Positions 8,820 through 16,878 of a DNA stretch of 64,000 nt are shown here, piece by piece (positions within the stretch are counted from its first letter, which is position 1; every line of letters begins with the position of its first letter). The position numbers were made by a program, and so were the translations under genes. This stretch comes from an uncultured Verrucomicrobiota bacterium (GTDB lineage Bacteria > Verrucomicrobiota > Verrucomicrobiia > Opitutales > Intestinicryptomonadaceae): the NCBI GenBank assembly GCA_949293415.1, contig CASFDK010000044.1, positions 62,001 to 126,000 of the forward strand, read 5' to 3'. Below the pieces are notes generated by a model that saw only the letters and a list, made by a program, of their open reading frames with translations, had not been told where the DNA came from and did not search any database.

Positions 8820-9467
8820 ATGAAAAACATAAATATTCCGATATTGGCAGTAGACTTCGAAGGCTCGAGGAAAATCGGCGTGGTGGAATTTGCCGCTGCG
8901 AAAATCGAGCGCGGAGAGGTTGTCGGAATGTACACTTCGATATGCGCCCCGAAGACGAAAATTCCGCAGCGCGATGCCGAATTTTTCGGTATCGACAACG
9001 CCGAAGCCTTTGCCCACAAGCCCTTTTCAGAGCATATCGGCGAGTTTTGCAAAATGCGCAAAAGCGGAATTTTCATGGCGCACAACGCATCGGTCGAAGA
9101 CGGTCTGTTGCGCGATGCCGTTCCCGCGCCGGCCATTGTCCCCGACTTCGCCCGCGGCGGGCAGATCGCCGCGTGGTCGCCGTGGCTCGACACTTGCGCC
9201 CTGCTCAAGAGGCTTTTCCCCGACCTCGAATCGGCGAAGCTTTCGGCGGCAATCGACGCGTTTTCCCTGCGCGAAAGGCTCGATGCACTCGCCGAAAAAT
9301 TTTGCCCGCCCCGCCGCAGAAAATGGCACTGTGCGCCCTACGACGCGCTCGCTTGTGCATTGCTTTTGCTTTTCGTCTGCGGGCTCGACGGCTTTGAAAA
9401 TGTCGACATTCCGTGGCTGGCAAGGCATTCTTCGCCCGATTTCGACGCAACCGCGAACCTCTTCTAA
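8820..9467 (+). CDS. DnaQ-type 3'-5' exonuclease domain protein
   Basis: A 215-residue protein with the three DEDDh exonuclease motifs: ExoI as AVDFEGS near residue 11, ExoII as AHNASVEDGLL near 83, and ExoIII as HCAPYDALA near 183 (H-x4-D). This is the fold of the DNA polymerase III epsilon subunit, RNase T and related nucleases. No polymerase or other domain is attached, so it could be a proofreading subunit or a stand-alone nuclease. The start lies just after the divergent hisN start; no strong ribosome site is seen. The next plus-strand gene begins 5 bases after its stop. Confidence 0.75.
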   Translation: MKNINIPILAVDFEGSRKIGVVEFAAAKIERGEVVGMYTSICAPKTKIPQRDAEFFGIDNAEAFAHKPFSEHIGEFCKMRKSGIFMAHNASVEDGLLRDAVPAPAIVPDFARGGQIAAWSPWLDTCALLKRLFPDLESAKLSAAIDAFSLRERLDALAEKFCPPRRRKWHCAPYDALACALLLLFVCGLDGFENVDIPWLARHSSPDFDATANLF

Positions 9468-9472
9468 GCCCC

Positions 9473-9907
9473 ATGCGCAAGAATTCAAAGTTGAGGTTGT
9501 TGAACGCCCTGCTCGCCGCGGGTTCTCCCTTTGCCAACGACGTTTTTGCTGATGCGTCGGGCGGCATTGAGTTGGCTATTAGGAGCGGAAGCGCCGATAT
9601 CGACCTCGAGCCTTTCGCGAAAAAAATCCTGCGTCTCTACGACCCCGATGCGCATCTCGAGTTTCTCGATTTCGAAAATGTGCATTTCGACCCGCTCTTT
9701 GCCTTTGTCGCCGTATCCGACTGCGCGAAACGGCTTGCGGGCTACGGGCGGGCGGTGTTGATTGTATCGGGGCTTGAGCGTGCGGGAATCGCCCCCAATG
9801 CCCGACTCACCCCGAAGCGCAAATCGGAGTACCTCGAGAATATGGAGGTTATCGAGTCATATCTTGCGCGTTTTACCCTCGACAACATCGAGATTATCTT
9901 CATTTGA
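9473..9907 (+). CDS. Hypothetical protein following the exonuclease gene
   Basis: A 144-residue protein of unknown family. It has a mixed hydrophobic/charged pattern typical of a small globular protein, for example the segments HLEFLDFENVHFDPLFAFV and GRAVLIVSGLERAGI, and no signal peptide or membrane segment. The ATG is 5 bases after the exonuclease stop, so the two genes are probably translated together. The reading is favoured because codon use matches its neighbours and the opposite-strand frames look like shadows. Function is not known. Confidence 0.55.
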   Translation: MRKNSKLRLLNALLAAGSPFANDVFADASGGIELAIRSGSADIDLEPFAKKILRLYDPDAHLEFLDFENVHFDPLFAFVAVSDCAKRLAGYGRAVLIVSGLERAGIAPNARLTPKRKSEYLENMEVIESYLARFTLDNIEIIFI

Positions 9908-9972
9908 CGCATCCGCAAAATTCCCAAAAAAACCTGTTGCATTGTAGCGGCGTTGCGCTATCCTTTCGGACT

Positions 9973-10311
9973 ATGAAAACTCTTTTCGAGAAAATACTCG
10001 ACGGCGAGATTCCCTCGAAGATTGTTTACCGCGACGATGTTTGCGCCGCGATAAACGACATCAATCCGCAGGCACCCACCCACGTGTTGCTCTTCCCCGT
10101 CAAGCCCATTGAAAGGCTTGCCAAAGCGGAGGATTGCGATGCCGAAATTCTCGCCCACTTGATGCTCACCGTTCCCAAGATCGCCAAGCTTTGCGATTTG
10201 GACGACGGGTTTCGGGTTGTCATAAACAATGGGCTGATGGCGGGCGAAACTGTCCCGCACCTGCACATACACATCCTCGGAGGCCGCCCCTTCCACTGGC
10301 CCCCCGGCTGA
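9973..10311 (+). CDS. HIT family protein (HINT-like purine nucleotide hydrolase)
   Basis: A 112-residue protein of typical HINT length. It starts with TLFEKILDGEIPSKIVYRDD and ends with the histidine triad PHLHIHILGGRPFHWPPG, in which the central histidine is the nucleophile. Family members hydrolyse nucleoside phosphoramidates such as adenylylated lysine; the cellular substrate is not known. The stop codon directly touches the first copy of a structured tandem repeat. Confidence 0.92.
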   Translation: MKTLFEKILDGEIPSKIVYRDDVCAAINDINPQAPTHVLLFPVKPIERLAKAEDCDAEILAHLMLTVPKIAKLCDLDDGFRVVINNGLMAGETVPHLHIHILGGRPFHWPPG

Positions 10312-10462
10312 GCAAAGGCGAAGCCCTTGACGCCCGAACTCCGTTCGGGAGTTGTGATGCTGCGGAGGCAACTATAGTTGCCTCCTTTTCTGTATAAGGT
10401 CGCATTGCTTCGCAATGGCTTTGTTTGCTCGAACTTATTTTGTTTGTTGCCGAAACCAAATA
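10312..10462 (+). repeat. Structured intergenic repeat, copy 1
   Basis: About 150 bases made of successive hairpins: CCCGAAC-TCC-GTTCGGG (10333-10349), a perfect 22-base palindrome with half-site GGAGGCAACTA (10364-10385) followed by TTTTCTGTATAAG, CATTGC-TTC-GCAATG (10403-10417), and a CGAAC...GTTTG stem near 10430-10446. The same order, flanked by the same unpaired blocks, recurs in copy 2 immediately downstream. The strand is arbitrary. No open frame of credible coding quality is present. Confidence 0.85.
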
Positions 10463-10655
10463 GCAAAAGGCGAAGCCCTTGACGTCCGAACTTCGGGCGC
10501 GAGCCGCGCCAGTCGTCGGAACTTCGTTCCTTCTTGTGATACTTCGGCGCGACTATAGTCGCGCCTTTTCTGTATAAGTTCGCATTGAACGGCGGAACAC
10601 CGTTCAATGGCTTTGCTGTTTCGAACTTATTTTGTTCGTTTCCGAAAACTATTTG
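10463..10655 (+). repeat. Structured intergenic repeat, copy 2
   Basis: About 190 bases. Conserved blocks shared with copy 1 include AGGCGAAGCCCTTGACG, TTGTGAT, CCTTTTCTGTATAAG, TCGCATTG and CAATGGCTTTG. The central palindrome is now half-site GGCGCGACTA (10546-10565), and the next hairpin is CATTGAACGG / CCGTTCAATG (10583-10609), so paired positions differ from copy 1 but remain paired. Extra small hairpins (GGCGCG-AGC-CGCGCC and GGAAC-TTC-GTTCC) sit in its first part. About 100 bases of unremarkable AT-richer DNA then lead to aroK. Confidence 0.85.
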
Positions 10656-10755
10656 ATATGCTTGTCAGATAGAACAAACGGGATTCGTTTCATTTTCTAC
10701 TAAACCCGTTAATAAGGCTTGAAAAGGGCAATATCGATGGTAGGAAGGAATAAGA

Positions 10756-11319
10756 ATGAAACGAGAGCGGAAGGTCGAAGACTGTCCAAACCTGTATTTG
10801 CTTGGCTTTATGGGTACGGGAAAGTCGTCGATTGGCAGGAAAGTCGCCGCCCGTCTCGGGTTTCGTTTTCTCGATTCCGATGCCGAAATCGAAAAGCTCT
10901 GCGGAATGGAAACCAAGGATATTTTCGCAAAATTCGGCGAGGCAAAATTCCGCAAGATGGAGCGCGAATTTATCGAAAGCGGACATCCCGACCACAACTG
11001 CGTGATTGCCTGCGGCGGCGGTTTGTGTTGCCGCGACGGAATGCCCGAGCTTGTGAAATCGAAGGGAGTGAGCGTCGTGCTTTTCAGCACTCCCGACGAA
11101 ATTTTCGAACGCGTATCTAGCAACGACAAACGCCCACTTTTGAACGTAGAAAATCCCAGAGAGCGCATTGCAAATCTTCTGCGCGAGCGCACGCCCTACT
11201 ATATGAAAAGCGGGGTTGCAATCGCCGCAGACAAAAACATGAAAATTACCGAAGACCGAATTTTGCGCATTTACGCCGCGAAACTTCGGCGGATGAAAAG
11301 AGCCGCAAAGCGGAAATAA
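10756..11319 (+). CDS. aroK: Shikimate kinase
   Basis: This enzyme phosphorylates shikimate in aromatic amino acid biosynthesis; the chorismate formed downstream also feeds the futalosine pathway encoded in the window. The 187-residue protein has the P-loop GFMGTGKSS near residue 17, the shikimate-binding DSDAEIE, the CGGGL loop and the lid region with NDKRPLL. The ATG is preceded by GGAAGGA. The gene is followed by a strong bidirectional terminator and preceded by the tandem structured repeat, which may lie in its leader. Confidence 0.92.
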   Translation: MKRERKVEDCPNLYLLGFMGTGKSSIGRKVAARLGFRFLDSDAEIEKLCGMETKDIFAKFGEAKFRKMEREFIESGHPDHNCVIACGGGLCCRDGMPELVKSKGVSVVLFSTPDEIFERVSSNDKRPLLNVENPRERIANLLRERTPYYMKSGVAIAADKNMKITEDRILRIYAAKLRRMKRAAKRK

Positions 11320-11356
11320 AAAAAACCGGAGAAAATCGAAAATTCTCCGGTTTTTT
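11319..11356. terminator. Bidirectional rho-independent terminator between aroK and devC
   Basis: A perfect 13-bp stem (AAAAACCGGAGAA with TTCTCCGGTTTTT, loop of 9) with T-tracts on both strands lies between two convergent genes. Confidence 0.9.
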
Positions 11357-11372
11357 GCGGTTGAAATTTTTG

Positions 11373-12563
11373 TCAGAAAATATCGGCGGGATTTGCGTTT
11401 CTGAGTTTGCGCGTTGCCAAAAGACCAGCCGCAACGCACATCGAAAGCGAAAGACCGAACACCGTCAAGAGGCTCTCGACCGACATATAAGTTGGCATTC
11501 CCGCAATCTCGCGCGTCATAAAATACAACAGTTCGGCAAGCAACGCGCCCGGAATAAACCCGAGGAACGACAGAATAAAAGACTCCTGCACGATTATCCA
11601 CACAAAGAACGAATCGGCAAAGCCCACCGCCTTCAGAGTGGCGTATTCGGGGATGTGGTCGGAAACGTCGGTGTAGAGAATTTGGTAGACAATCACCGCG
11701 CCCACGAAAATCGCAACCGCCATCGACGCTCCGATTACAAAGCCGATAGGCGTGCGCTCGCCCCAGTAGGCTTTTTCGGACTTCACGAACTGCTCTTTCG
11801 TCACCACCCTGACGCTTTCGGGGTACATTTTGCTGAGCGACTGCGCCACTTTTTCTGCATCCGCTCCCTTGCGGAGTTTGAGCACGCCCACGTTGCTTAC
11901 GCCCGAAGGATCGTGCGGCCAGAACTCTTCGAGGGTCGCAAGGCTCATAAGTACGTTTCCGTCGGCGGCGAATGTCGGACCTATTTTTATCAGCCCCACG
12001 ATGTCGGATTTCACCCCCGCAATTTCCGTCCTTACCCTGCCGTCTCTTTCGAAAAGCCCTCCTACGTTGCCGTACTGCGAGCGTGAAAGGGAATCGAATA
12101 AAACGTTGCCGTGTGTTTTCAACAAGTTTTGTTGTTTTAAAATATCTTCGGACAAAAAAACTTTTTTCGAAGGATCGAATGCGATAAGAAAAATGTCGCG
12201 TTCCCTGCCGTCTTCGACGTTTTTGAACGACGCGCAACCGAGCTTGACCGCGTTCGCCTCCACAACGTCGGGATTCGCCAAAGCCTGATGGAGTCTGATA
12301 TTCGCAAACCCCCTGCCCACTCCGAAATATTCGTAGTGCGAGCCGACAACCATTACCTGACCGTCGAGCAGCAGCAGGGGCCCGAGTACCTGTTTATAGA
12401 GTGCCTTCTGAAGCCCCATTTGGAAGAGCATCATCGCCACGGCAAAGGTTATGCCCGCAATAGCCACCGCGAACCGCTTGCTTTCCGACGCCAGCTGAAG
12501 CCACGCGAGCGGAATGCCGAGCGGCATGATTTTCTCGAACAGACTTTTCCCCGACTGCGCCAC
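11373..12563 (-). CDS. ABC exporter permease, DevC/FtsX-MacB type
   Basis: A 396-residue inner-membrane protein with one N-terminal membrane segment (after GIPLAWLQLA), a large periplasmic domain and three C-terminal membrane segments, the last ending with TRKLRNANPADIF. This layout and the LAWLQL start are those of the DevC family, which with a DevB fusion protein and a DevA ATPase exports lipids or other envelope compounds. The start is a GTG one base after the devB-like stop; an ATG 13 codons in is an alternative. No ATPase gene is next to it, so the ATPase must be encoded elsewhere or shared. Confidence 0.82.
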   Translation of the reverse strand: MAQSGKSLFEKIMPLGIPLAWLQLASESKRFAVAIAGITFAVAMMLFQMGLQKALYKQVLGPLLLLDGQVMVVGSHYEYFGVGRGFANIRLHQALANPDVVEANAVKLGCASFKNVEDGRERDIFLIAFDPSKKVFLSEDILKQQNLLKTHGNVLFDSLSRSQYGNVGGLFERDGRVRTEIAGVKSDIVGLIKIGPTFAADGNVLMSLATLEEFWPHDPSGVSNVGVLKLRKGADAEKVAQSLSKMYPESVRVVTKEQFVKSEKAYWGERTPIGFVIGASMAVAIFVGAVIVYQILYTDVSDHIPEYATLKAVGFADSFFVWIIVQESFILSFLGFIPGALLAELLYFMTREIAGMPTYMSVESLLTVFGLSLSMCVAAGLLATRKLRNANPADIF

Positions 12564-12564
12564 T

Positions 12565-13485
12565 TTACTTCGAAAGTATTCTTACTTCGACCTGCGAGCC
12601 GATGAGATTGCGGAAGGGGACCGAATCGTCGAGGCGTATTTTCGCGATGACAACGCGCGTGTTCGAGTAGTCGCTCGGGTCGGTGCTGAACAGTCTGTTC
12701 GACTTCACATAGCCCGAAATCTGCACGACTTTTCCCGAGAACACTTTTTTGCCGAGCGCGTCCGAAGTGATTTCCGCCCTTGCGCCGTTTTTGATTTTCG
12801 CGATGTCCGAAACGTAGACCTCGGCATTGACGAACATATTTTTCGTGTTTGCGATTTCGCACACGCCTTCGCCGCCGACGGCTTCGCCCAGTTCGCAGTT
12901 AAGCTCTATAATCTCTCCCGAAATCGGGGACTTGAGAGTGAACTCCTCGAAATGTTTTTTCGATTCCGCAACGACCGCCTCCGCTTCGGCGACGACGTTT
13001 TTCTCGTTCGCCTCGACGAGCTTCAGCATGCCGTCTGCCTGCGCGATTTTGCGGGCGAGCGATTTCTGCTCGTATTCGATTTCCTCGCGCTCGCGGCGCG
13101 GCGGGTCTTTTTCGTCGAGAATTTCGCGGTTCTGGTCGAACGAACCGCGCATATCGGCGGCGAGATTCTTCTGTTGCTGCACGCGGATTGCCGAAGCCGT
13201 GCGAACGGCCGCAAGCACCGCCTCCGCGTGGTCGAGCGAGGCCTTCGCCTTGTCGATGCCCGCAATTTCCGCCACTGGCGCGCCCGCTTCTACGAAGTCG
13301 CCTTTTTTGACGAACAGCCTTTTGACTACGGGCTGCGCTCCCGTGGGAGAAGCCGCCGTGAGTTTCGAAATTCTCGCCTCCGGCACGACCCTGCCCATAC
13401 AGGCAACGGCGTCGATTGAATCGGCGGCAAATGCCGCGGTTGTCGCTAAAATCGGGAGGGCGAAAATCGGGATAAATTTTTTCAT
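12565..13485 (-). CDS. DevB/HlyD-type periplasmic membrane fusion protein
   Basis: A 306-residue adaptor with an N-terminal signal peptide (FIPIFALPILATTAAFAA), a biotinyl-lipoyl half-motif (VKKGDFVEAGAPVAEIAG), a long central coiled-coil hairpin of roughly residues 75-175, the returning lipoyl half (LKSPISGEIIELN) and a beta-barrel region. It would connect the adjacent DevC-like permease to an outer-membrane channel. The two genes are separated by one base, so expression is coupled. Cargo is unknown; in cyanobacteria the DevBCA system exports envelope glycolipids. Confidence 0.82.
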   Translation of the reverse strand: MKKFIPIFALPILATTAAFAADSIDAVACMGRVVPEARISKLTAASPTGAQPVVKRLFVKKGDFVEAGAPVAEIAGIDKAKASLDHAEAVLAAVRTASAIRVQQQKNLAADMRGSFDQNREILDEKDPPRREREEIEYEQKSLARKIAQADGMLKLVEANEKNVVAEAEAVVAESKKHFEEFTLKSPISGEIIELNCELGEAVGGEGVCEIANTKNMFVNAEVYVSDIAKIKNGARAEITSDALGKKVFSGKVVQISGYVKSNRLFSTDPSDYSNTRVVIAKIRLDDSVPFRNLIGSQVEVRILSK

Positions 13486-13551
13486 AAAACGGGAGGTTAT
13501 TATTCGGGTTGTTTTTTACAACATTTAAATTGCGGGGGAAAGTCGGGCGGT

Positions 13552-14853
13552 TCACTTTTCCCGCCGCTCAACCGACTCGGGTCTGACGACCGCGCTTCCG
13601 TCGCGGAAACGCAAATTGAATGGCTTCCCCACGCCGAGCTCCGACGCCGAAAGCGTCTTTCCCCCGTCGTCGGTCGGCAACGCGAATCCGCGCATGAGAG
13701 TGTTTTCAACCCCCAAAATGTCGAGCTGTTTCGAGAGGGAATCGAGACGTTCGGCGAGCATTGCAAGCCTAGCCTTCGGCGCTACCGCGGCAAAGTCGGC
13801 GCGCAATTCTGAAAGCCCCGCGCGCATTTTGTGAACGTGCCGCATTGAAAGCGACTCCAAACGGACGGACATTTCGCCCAGCCGCAAGTCGAGGTTTGCC
13901 ACTTTCGAGACCGGCGAGTTTGCCTCGAGTAAGTCGGAATCGGAATCTATCCGCATTCTGAGCATATCTATTGCGTGTTGCACGCGCTTTTCGACCGCCG
14001 AAAAAGTCTCGCGCAGAGTCGAAAGCATTTCGACGAACGCGCTCGAGATATATTCCGCCGCCGCGCTTGGAGTCTCGGCGCGAAGGTCGGCGGCGAAGTC
14101 GGAAAGCGTGAAATCTATTTCGTGCCCGACCGCCGAAATCGTCGGAATTTCGGAAGCGGCAACGGCGCGGGCTACAACCTCTTCGTTGAACGGCCACAAA
14201 TCCTCCAAACTTCCGCCGCCGCGCATCAAAACGAGCAAATCGAAGCGCGAACCGTTCGGCAGAATGCGGGTTTGGGCGGCGGAAACCTGCGCTGCAATCT
14301 CGCCCGCAGCCTCCGCGCCCTGCACGCGCGACGGCAGAATCCAGACGTTTCCGCGCCATCCGCGCCGCGTCAAAATCCTGCAGAAGTCGCGTATCGCCGC
14401 GCCCGTGGGCGAGGTTATCACGCCGATATTTTCGGGAAGCGCGGGTATCGGTTTTTTGCGGGACGAGCCGAAAAGCCCCTCTTCGGAAAGCTTTTTTTTG
14501 AGCGCGTTGAAGCGTTCCGAAAGCGTCCCCGCGCCGTCTGGCAGCGCGGCTCTGACGACCAGCTGGTAGCTGCCGCGCTGTTCGTATACCGATATTTCGC
14601 CGAACGCTAAAATCTTCATCCCCTCGCGCAGCGGGAACGAAACCGCGCGCGCGCTGCCCTTGAAAAGCACGGCGGAAACCGCCGCGTCGGCATCCTTTAG
14701 GGTGAAATAGGTGTGTCCGCTCGAATAGGTTTTCAGGTTCGAGATTTCGCCGCTGAGCCACAGCTCGGGAACGGACGTTTTCACGAGCATTTTGAAGCGG
14801 CACGAGAATTCGCCCACCGTCAATATTTCGTCACTTTGCCTCAGAAATTCCAT
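13552..14853 (-). CDS. xseA: Exodeoxyribonuclease VII large subunit
   Basis: XseA is the catalytic subunit of exonuclease VII, which degrades single-stranded DNA from either end. The 433-residue protein has an N-terminal OB fold (roughly residues 12-105, with WLSGEISNLKTYSSGHTYFT), the catalytic core with VITSPTGAAIRDF and RGGGSLEDLWPFN, and a C-terminal coiled-coil and terminal domain. The start overlaps the end of the VTT-protein gene by 23 bases. No small subunit gene is visible beside it. Confidence 0.95.
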   Translation of the reverse strand: MEFLRQSDEILTVGEFSCRFKMLVKTSVPELWLSGEISNLKTYSSGHTYFTLKDADAAVSAVLFKGSARAVSFPLREGMKILAFGEISVYEQRGSYQLVVRAALPDGAGTLSERFNALKKKLSEEGLFGSSRKKPIPALPENIGVITSPTGAAIRDFCRILTRRGWRGNVWILPSRVQGAEAAGEIAAQVSAAQTRILPNGSRFDLLVLMRGGGSLEDLWPFNEEVVARAVAASEIPTISAVGHEIDFTLSDFAADLRAETPSAAAEYISSAFVEMLSTLRETFSAVEKRVQHAIDMLRMRIDSDSDLLEANSPVSKVANLDLRLGEMSVRLESLSMRHVHKMRAGLSELRADFAAVAPKARLAMLAERLDSLSKQLDILGVENTLMRGFALPTDDGGKTLSASELGVGKPFNLRFRDGSAVVRPESVERREK

Positions 14854-15541
14854 CGGATTTTTTCAGTTTGTGCCCGTAGCGTTTTTCGAGCATTCGCGCA
14901 ACGACGGCGATTACCATCAGCATACTCGAGCCGAGAATGATTTTCGAAATTCCGCCGTCGAAAATTCCCTCGCCGAAGTAGACATACACCGCCACTTGTA
15001 TGTACTGAATCGGCAGCGAAACGACAGCGTATTTGAAGAACGAAACGTCCGCCGCGCCCAAAACGTAGTTCTGAACCGCAAGCGGGTTCCCCGGTATCAT
15101 ACGCATCAAAAAGACAAGTTCGTACTGCTCGTAGGTCGGAACTTTCGGAATGCACACGCCGCGCTTTGCCAACACTCCGCGCAAAACCGCGCCGAATTTA
15201 CGCGATATGAAGTAGGAGACAATCACGTTCGCAGTTATCCCCAAAAGGCAGAAAAACAGCACCACCGCGTACGACGATTCGTCGGCGCGCGCCGCCGCCA
15301 AAATGAACACGGGCGTTACGGGCAGGAAGAAAATCGGCAATGCGAAAATCACCAGCGAATAGCATATCAGCGGCACGCCGTCCAAAAACTTCACGCCGTC
15401 GCGGAAAAATTCGCCGAGCTCGGCAAGCATTACGGTTATTTCGTCGCGCCAGACAAGGAAAGTCCAGAGAGCGGCAAGGACAACGCACAGCACCCCGAAC
15501 GCGCAGAGCTTTAAAAGCCGTTTTTTGTTGTAGTCGTCCAT
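14831..15541 (-). CDS. VTT-domain (TVP38/TMEM64, DedA-related) membrane protein
   Basis: A 236-residue protein with about six hydrophobic segments and the VTT hallmark FLMRMIPGNPLAVQNYVLG near residue 145. Members of this family act as lipid scramblases or transporters in the inner membrane. The gene begins 6 bases after mqnB and overlaps xseA, so it is probably cotranscribed with the menaquinone genes; no functional link to them is evident. Confidence 0.85.
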   Translation of the reverse strand: MDDYNKKRLLKLCAFGVLCVVLAALWTFLVWRDEITVMLAELGEFFRDGVKFLDGVPLICYSLVIFALPIFFLPVTPVFILAAARADESSYAVVLFFCLLGITANVIVSYFISRKFGAVLRGVLAKRGVCIPKVPTYEQYELVFLMRMIPGNPLAVQNYVLGAADVSFFKYAVVSLPIQYIQVAVYVYFGEGIFDGGISKIILGSSMLMVIAVVARMLEKRYGHKLKKSDGISEAK

Positions 15542-15547
15542 CCTGTT

Positions 15548-16132
15548 TTAAATCCACAATTGGCGCATTTCGGCGAAACGCACCGCCATTTTCTCGTTGT
15601 TCGCAACGATGTCGCATTCCTGCGAAAAGTCGGTGACCATTTTCACCATCGAAAGCTTTTTGCCGTAAATCGCCGCCGCTCTTGCGAACGCGTAGCCCTC
15701 CATATCGACAAGCGGCGCAAATTTGCCCGCGGCAATGCGGTCGGCGCGGGTCTTCACGGGGCGGCTGCTTGTTACGAGCCGTTCGCCGCCGCAGGCGATG
15801 TCGAGCGAAAGTTCGTTGTATGGCTCGAGACAGACGACCTGCGAAATGCTGCAGACCCTACCCATTACCGACGGGTCGGGTTCGGCGGATTCGTCGGCAA
15901 TCGTCGCGCCCGCCGAGCCGATGTTGAGCGCGTCGGAAAACCCGAATTTGTCCGCCGCCCACGCGAAACCGAGCGAGGCGTTCACAAGCCCGATTCCCGT
16001 TACGACTATCAGATTTTTCCCGTTGCGCCACACGCGGAAAGGCTCGGCGCAAATCTGCTCGTAGCCGAACGATTTGTCGGCTAGCACATGCGCGGCCTCG
16101 AGCCTCGTCGCGAAAAATACAGCCCTTAACAT
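15548..16132 (-). CDS. mqnB: Futalosine hydrolase
   Basis: MqnB removes hypoxanthine from futalosine to give dehypoxanthinylfutalosine in menaquinone biosynthesis. The 194-residue protein has the purine nucleoside phosphorylase fold: VVTGIGLVNAS, LNIGSAGA, VDMEGYAFARAA and VTDFSQECD near the end. It is short compared with typical members (about 200-230), but both active-site regions are present. It overlaps mqnD by 7 bases. Context makes futalosine hydrolase more likely than another nucleosidase. Confidence 0.88.
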   Translation of the reverse strand: MLRAVFFATRLEAAHVLADKSFGYEQICAEPFRVWRNGKNLIVVTGIGLVNASLGFAWAADKFGFSDALNIGSAGATIADESAEPDPSVMGRVCSISQVVCLEPYNELSLDIACGGERLVTSSRPVKTRADRIAAGKFAPLVDMEGYAFARAAAIYGKKLSMVKMVTDFSQECDIVANNEKMAVRFAEMRQLWI

Positions 16133-16878
16133 TTCGAAAGCTCCTCCAGAAGCCTGCCGCGGATGGGCGAAATATCGAACGTGTGCCTGTTGACAAATGC
16201 GTAAATGTGCTTTTGCAAAACGTCGTCCTCAAGATACTGCGCCATACTTCCGACATACGGATACGCCGCCCCGGGGTTGTCGAAGGCGACTTTCAAACTG
16301 TCGCGGATTGCGTTTTCTATTTGCGCTTTGAGCGCGGAGAAATCGCGGCGCACGCAGATGCAGCCGAGCGGCACGGGCAACGAAGTTTTTTCGCTCCAAT
16401 ACGCGCCCAAGTCGCAGAGCAGCTTTGCGCCCGCCGATTCGAAGACAAACCTGCCCTCGTGTATGAGAACGCCCGCGCGGAATTTGCCCGACGAAACCGC
16501 GCCGAGTATCGAGCGGAAATACATCGGCGTCATCTTGACGTTTTTGCCGCAGCGGTATTTCAGCAGAAGCGCGGCGGTTGTGTTCAAACCGGGGACGGCA
16601 ACGTTGCACGTTTCGTCGAAAGCTTCGTCCGTCCCGACGAGAACGGGCCCCGTGCCCTCGCCCAACGCCGCGCCCGCGTCGAGCAGCTCGTACTTGTCGG
16701 AACAGGCGAGATAGTTTGCAAACGACATCTTGGTTATCGGATATTCCCCGCGCTCCGCCGCCAGATTCAACGCCTCGATATCGTCGAAGACGAATTCGAA
16801 ATCCGACGGCACAATGCCTTTTATCAGCGCGTAATACGCAAACGTGTCGTTGGGACAGGGTGTGATTGCAAATTTCAT
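16126..16878 (-). CDS. mqnD: 1,4-dihydroxy-6-naphthoate synthase
   Basis: MqnD turns cyclic dehypoxanthinylfutalosine into 1,4-dihydroxy-6-naphthoate. The 250-residue protein opens with FAITPCPNDTFAYYALIKG and has the ITKMSFANYLACSDKYELLDAG segment and the VPGLNTTAALLLK loop typical of this substrate-binding-protein-like enzyme. Its ATG overlaps the mqnC stop (ATGA). Confidence 0.93.
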   Translation of the reverse strand: MKFAITPCPNDTFAYYALIKGIVPSDFEFVFDDIEALNLAAERGEYPITKMSFANYLACSDKYELLDAGAALGEGTGPVLVGTDEAFDETCNVAVPGLNTTAALLLKYRCGKNVKMTPMYFRSILGAVSSGKFRAGVLIHEGRFVFESAGAKLLCDLGAYWSEKTSLPVPLGCICVRRDFSALKAQIENAIRDSLKVAFDNPGAAYPYVGSMAQYLEDDVLQKHIYAFVNRHTFDISPIRGRLLEELSKC

